From an uncultured Flavobacterium sp. (GTDB lineage Bacteria; Bacteroidota; Bacteroidia; Flavobacteriales; Flavobacteriaceae), in NCBI RefSeq assembly GCF_946220915.1, contig NZ_CAMIHH010000048.1:1-23230 (forward strand): 23,230 bases of DNA, in the 5' to 3' direction. Positions 21,251-23,230 of this stretch are shown piece after piece. The notes beneath the pieces were generated by a model, which had not been told where the DNA came from, made no database searches, and saw only the letters and a program-made list of their open reading frames with translations. The translations under genes were made by a program, and so were the position numbers. The first letter of the stretch is position 1. Each line of letters opens with the position of its first letter.

Positions 21251-22607
21251 ATATTTCATTGATAAGTTTCCTGGCAGCCGTCTGTACCGGGTCCCAAACA
21301 GGGGAAAAGGGTGGCGCATAAGATAGGTCGAGGTCGATGATATTTTGCAATGTGAGGTTATGGGTCAGCGCCGTTGCCAGCACATCGATGCGCTTGGCGG
21401 CACCTTCCTCCCCAATGATCTGCCCGCCCAATAGCCTTCCGCTATTTTTTTCGGCCAAAAGCTTTACGGTAATATTCCGTGCACCGGGATAATAATGTGC
21501 CCGTGTTTTACTGGCAATTGTGGCGGTCACGTAGTCCATTCCAAGTTTTTCAAGTTCTTTTTCCTGAAGCCCCGTGCGGCCCACCTCATACTTGCAAACT
21601 TTGCATACCGCCGTGCCCACTGCGCCGGGAAACATCAGGTTCTCCCCGGCAATGTTGCTTCCGGCAACTACACCTGTTTTATTGGCCAGCGTACCCATGG
21701 CAATGTATACGTGGTGCCTGCTTACCAGGTGGAGCGTTTCGGTACAGTCGCCTGCCGCCCATACACCGGGTACATTTGTCCGCATATGTGCATTTACCTT
21801 TATTGCGCCTTTTATGCCAAGTTCGATGCCGGAGCCTTTCAAAAAACCTGTATTGGGTGCAGTGCCCATGCCCAGCACCACGATATCCGTCGGGATGGTT
21901 TGGCGGTCGGTTTCCACTGCGGTCACACAATTCCCTTTCATTTCAAAGGAAACAAGCTCCTCGCCCAGGTAGAGCGTAACGCCCAGGTTGCGCATGGCCT
22001 GTGACACGATTTCTCCCATGTCGGGGTCAAGGGTATTCATGACTTGTTTGCCTCGATTTACCAGGCTTACCTTCAATCCCCTGATGAGCAGCGCTTCGGC
22101 CATTTCTAGGCCTATGTAGCCGCCCCCTATGATCACGGCCGTTTTTGGTGCGGCCTCTTCAATGTATTTTTCCAGGTTGATGCCGCTTTTCAGGGTAGAA
22201 ATGCCAAATACATTTTCAGCATCAGTGCCTTTAATATCGGGGCAAAATGCTTTTCCGCCGGTGGCAATGAGCAGCTGGCCATAGTCCTGCCAAAATTCTT
22301 CCTGCTTTACTTTATCCTGTACCTTTATGCGCTTGTTTTTGGTATCTACCTCAAGCACAAGGTGCAGCGTGCGGACATCGATATTATACTTATCCCTGAA
22401 TTTTTGCGGGGAACGCACGATTAGTTCGTCAACGGTTTTTACCGTTTCTGAAATATAATAGGGGATCCCGCAGGCAGAGTAGGAGGTATATTGTGATTTT
22501 TCGAATACGATGATCTCGCGGCCCGGCTGCTCGCGGCGCACTTTGGATGCAGCCGACATACCCGCAGCATCCCCGCCGATTATTACAAGTGTATCATTGT
22601 TTATCAT
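21249..22607 (-). CDS. FAD/NAD(P)-dependent disulfide oxidoreductase, CoA-disulfide reductase-like
   Basis: 452-residue flavoprotein of the class with a single active-site cysteine (CoA-disulfide reductase, NADH oxidase, NADH peroxidase). FAD-binding IIGGDAAGMSAAS is at the N-terminus, the redox cysteine is in YSACGIPYYI (about residue 46), NAD(P)-binding VIIGGGYIGLEMAEAL is near 170, the second FAD motif VWAAGDCTE is near 295, and the C-terminal dimerisation domain ends YAPPFSPVWDPVQTAARK with the family tyrosine. Family members reduce CoA disulfide, persulfides or oxygen; the sequence does not decide which. Encoded alone; convergent with dsbD. The ATG at 22607 fits the family N-terminus. 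Confidence 0.9.
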   Translation of the reverse strand: MINNDTLVIIGGDAAGMSAASKVRREQPGREIIVFEKSQYTSYSACGIPYYISETVKTVDELIVRSPQKFRDKYNIDVRTLHLVLEVDTKNKRIKVQDKVKQEEFWQDYGQLLIATGGKAFCPDIKGTDAENVFGISTLKSGINLEKYIEEAAPKTAVIIGGGYIGLEMAEALLIRGLKVSLVNRGKQVMNTLDPDMGEIVSQAMRNLGVTLYLGEELVSFEMKGNCVTAVETDRQTIPTDIVVLGMGTAPNTGFLKGSGIELGIKGAIKVNAHMRTNVPGVWAAGDCTETLHLVSRHHVYIAMGTLANKTGVVAGSNIAGENLMFPGAVGTAVCKVCKYEVGRTGLQEKELEKLGMDYVTATIASKTRAHYYPGARNITVKLLAEKNSGRLLGGQIIGEEGAAKRIDVLATALTHNLTLQNIIDLDLSYAPPFSPVWDPVQTAARKLINEI

Positions 22608-22620
22608 AGCTTTAAATTAC

Positions 22621-22654
22621 AAAAAAATAGCCGGAATGTTGCGGATCCCGGCTA
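22621..22654 (-). terminator. Intrinsic terminator of the PH-domain protein gene
   Basis: On the minus strand the stem TAGCCGG / CCGGCTA (22654-22648 and 22634-22628) is followed by seven T. It lies 31 bases past the stop at 22685 and about 14 bases upstream of the reductase start, so the reductase gene must have its own promoter or depend on read-through. Confidence 0.82.
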
Positions 22655-22684
22655 AAAAAAGAAATAAGATCAGGTTTAGGAAAT

Positions 22685-23062
22685 CTATTTCAGGATGTAT
22701 TGGCTGATCAGCTGGTACACTTCATTGATATTGTTGTCTTTGCCAAATTGCTTTTTGATCGGCACACTTTCCCCGCGCACCCATATTTTTAGTTCGGCAT
22801 CAAGGTCGAGCAGGCCGGCGCTTTCTTTGGAGAATTTATTGATATTGGCATACGGTATGGAAACGTAGTCCACTTTGCTGCCCGTAATGCCCTGCTTGTC
22901 TACAAGAATCAGCCTTTTATTGGTGAATACGAACATATCGCGTATCAGTTTGTAGGCTTTTTCGATGTTCTCCCCCTGAATGAGGATCGGCTTGAATTCG
23001 TCCCTTATTTTCTCAATAGAAACTTCGGAGGCATTGCCCAGTATGGCGTTGAATAATCCCAT
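22685..23062 (-). CDS. Bacterial PH-domain protein
   Basis: 125-residue protein that matches the bacterial pleckstrin-homology-like family bPH_1 (DUF1696/YvbH type). It opens MGLFNAILGNASE, then EFKPILIQGENIEKAYKLIRDMFVFTNKRLILVD split over two strands, then SIPYANINKFSKESAG, DLDAELKIWV and a final helix VYQLISQYIL. No signal peptide or membrane helix is present. In this family the PH fold forms oligomers of unknown function; phosphoinositide binding is not expected. The ATG at 23062 is the only reasonable start. It has its own terminator and lies opposite a possible gene at the right edge. Confidence 0.85.
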   Translation of the reverse strand: MGLFNAILGNASEVSIEKIRDEFKPILIQGENIEKAYKLIRDMFVFTNKRLILVDKQGITGSKVDYVSIPYANINKFSKESAGLLDLDAELKIWVRGESVPIKKQFGKDNNINEVYQLISQYILK

Positions 23063-23191
23063 GGTTTTGTTTTTGGTTTAAGAAGTTAAGTTAGGGATTT
23101 TTTTTTAAAAAAAATTATATTTTGTGAGAATTATATGAGAATTTTTTAGCTATTTTCACTTTATCATAAACCAACCATAAAACTTTACATA

Positions 23192-23230
23192 ATGATATTA
23201 CACACTTATGATTTTACTGAAGCTATAGAC
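23192..23230 (+). CDS. Possible 5' end of a gene running off the right edge
   Basis: An ATG at 23192 opens a frame of 13 codons to the window edge (MILHTYDFTEAID) after about 130 AT-rich bases with no other gene. The reading is plausible as a protein start, but 13 residues cannot be assigned to a family and no clean TAnnTTTG box precedes it. Confidence 0.35.
   Translation, partial: MILHTYDFTEAID

Noticed and set aside
1..23230. Mobile elements, CRISPR arrays, tRNA or rRNA genes, toxin-antitoxin or defence loci
   Set aside because: I saw no spaced direct repeats, transposase or integrase motifs, tRNA-like cloverleaf, or recognised defence genes; the helicase stands alone without nuclease or methylase partners.

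Overview
The window looks like ordinary chromosome from a member of the Bacteroidota, most likely Flavobacteriaceae and close to Flavobacterium. The support is threefold. Several families here are typical of or common in that group: DUF3822 overlapping rsmD, a DUF6155-type protein, a sigma-factor operon with a Spy-like third gene, and pabB-tilS followed by a DsbD-type protein. Many genes are preceded by the Bacteroidetes -7 promoter element TAnnTTTG, in several cases only a few bases before the start codon. Shine-Dalgarno sequences are scarce, intergenic DNA is AT-rich, and the lipoproteins begin C-K-K-D. I see no tRNA, rRNA, CRISPR array, transposase, integrase or phage gene. No gene-free stretch exceeds about 290 bases.

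Left part (1-8200). A gene fragment leaves the left edge on the minus strand. It is followed by the minus-strand pair DUF3822-rsmD (4-base overlap), an AraC-type regulator, a plus-strand DUF983 zinc-ribbon membrane protein, a minus-strand NUDIX hydrolase and a plus-strand BNR-repeat lipoprotein. A minus-strand three-gene operon (6286 to 4839) encodes an ECF sigma factor, a single-pass membrane protein and a secreted Spy/CpxP-like protein, and ends in a hairpin terminator. Two tandem HAD phosphatases of identical length (218 residues) follow, then a small thioredoxin on the minus strand.

Middle part (8200-14200). This holds an L,D-transpeptidase lipoprotein, an unrecognised 146-residue protein, a DUF6155-type protein, endonuclease V, an SF2 DEAH helicase and a secreted PPC/DUF296 protein. 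The 85 bases between the DUF6155 gene and the endonuclease V gene are filled by an imperfect inverted-repeat element.

Right part (14200-23230). First comes a cluster of small genes I cannot assign: a 63-residue protein, an acidic 136-residue protein, two tandem 92-residue paralogues (52% identical by hand count), and a histone-H1-like protein with a lysine-rich tail. Three strong intrinsic terminators and one 15-base-pair perfect dyad punctuate it. Then comes the pabB-tilS-dsbD operon, whose first gene can only start at UUG, closed by a terminator. On the minus strand are an FAD/NAD disulfide reductase of the CoA-disulfide-reductase type and a bacterial PH-domain protein. A gene start may run off the right edge.

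Most of the window is housekeeping. The parts most likely to hold something undescribed are the small-gene cluster at 14372-16504, the sigma-factor operon at 4839-6286, and the leader-poor architecture of many transcripts.
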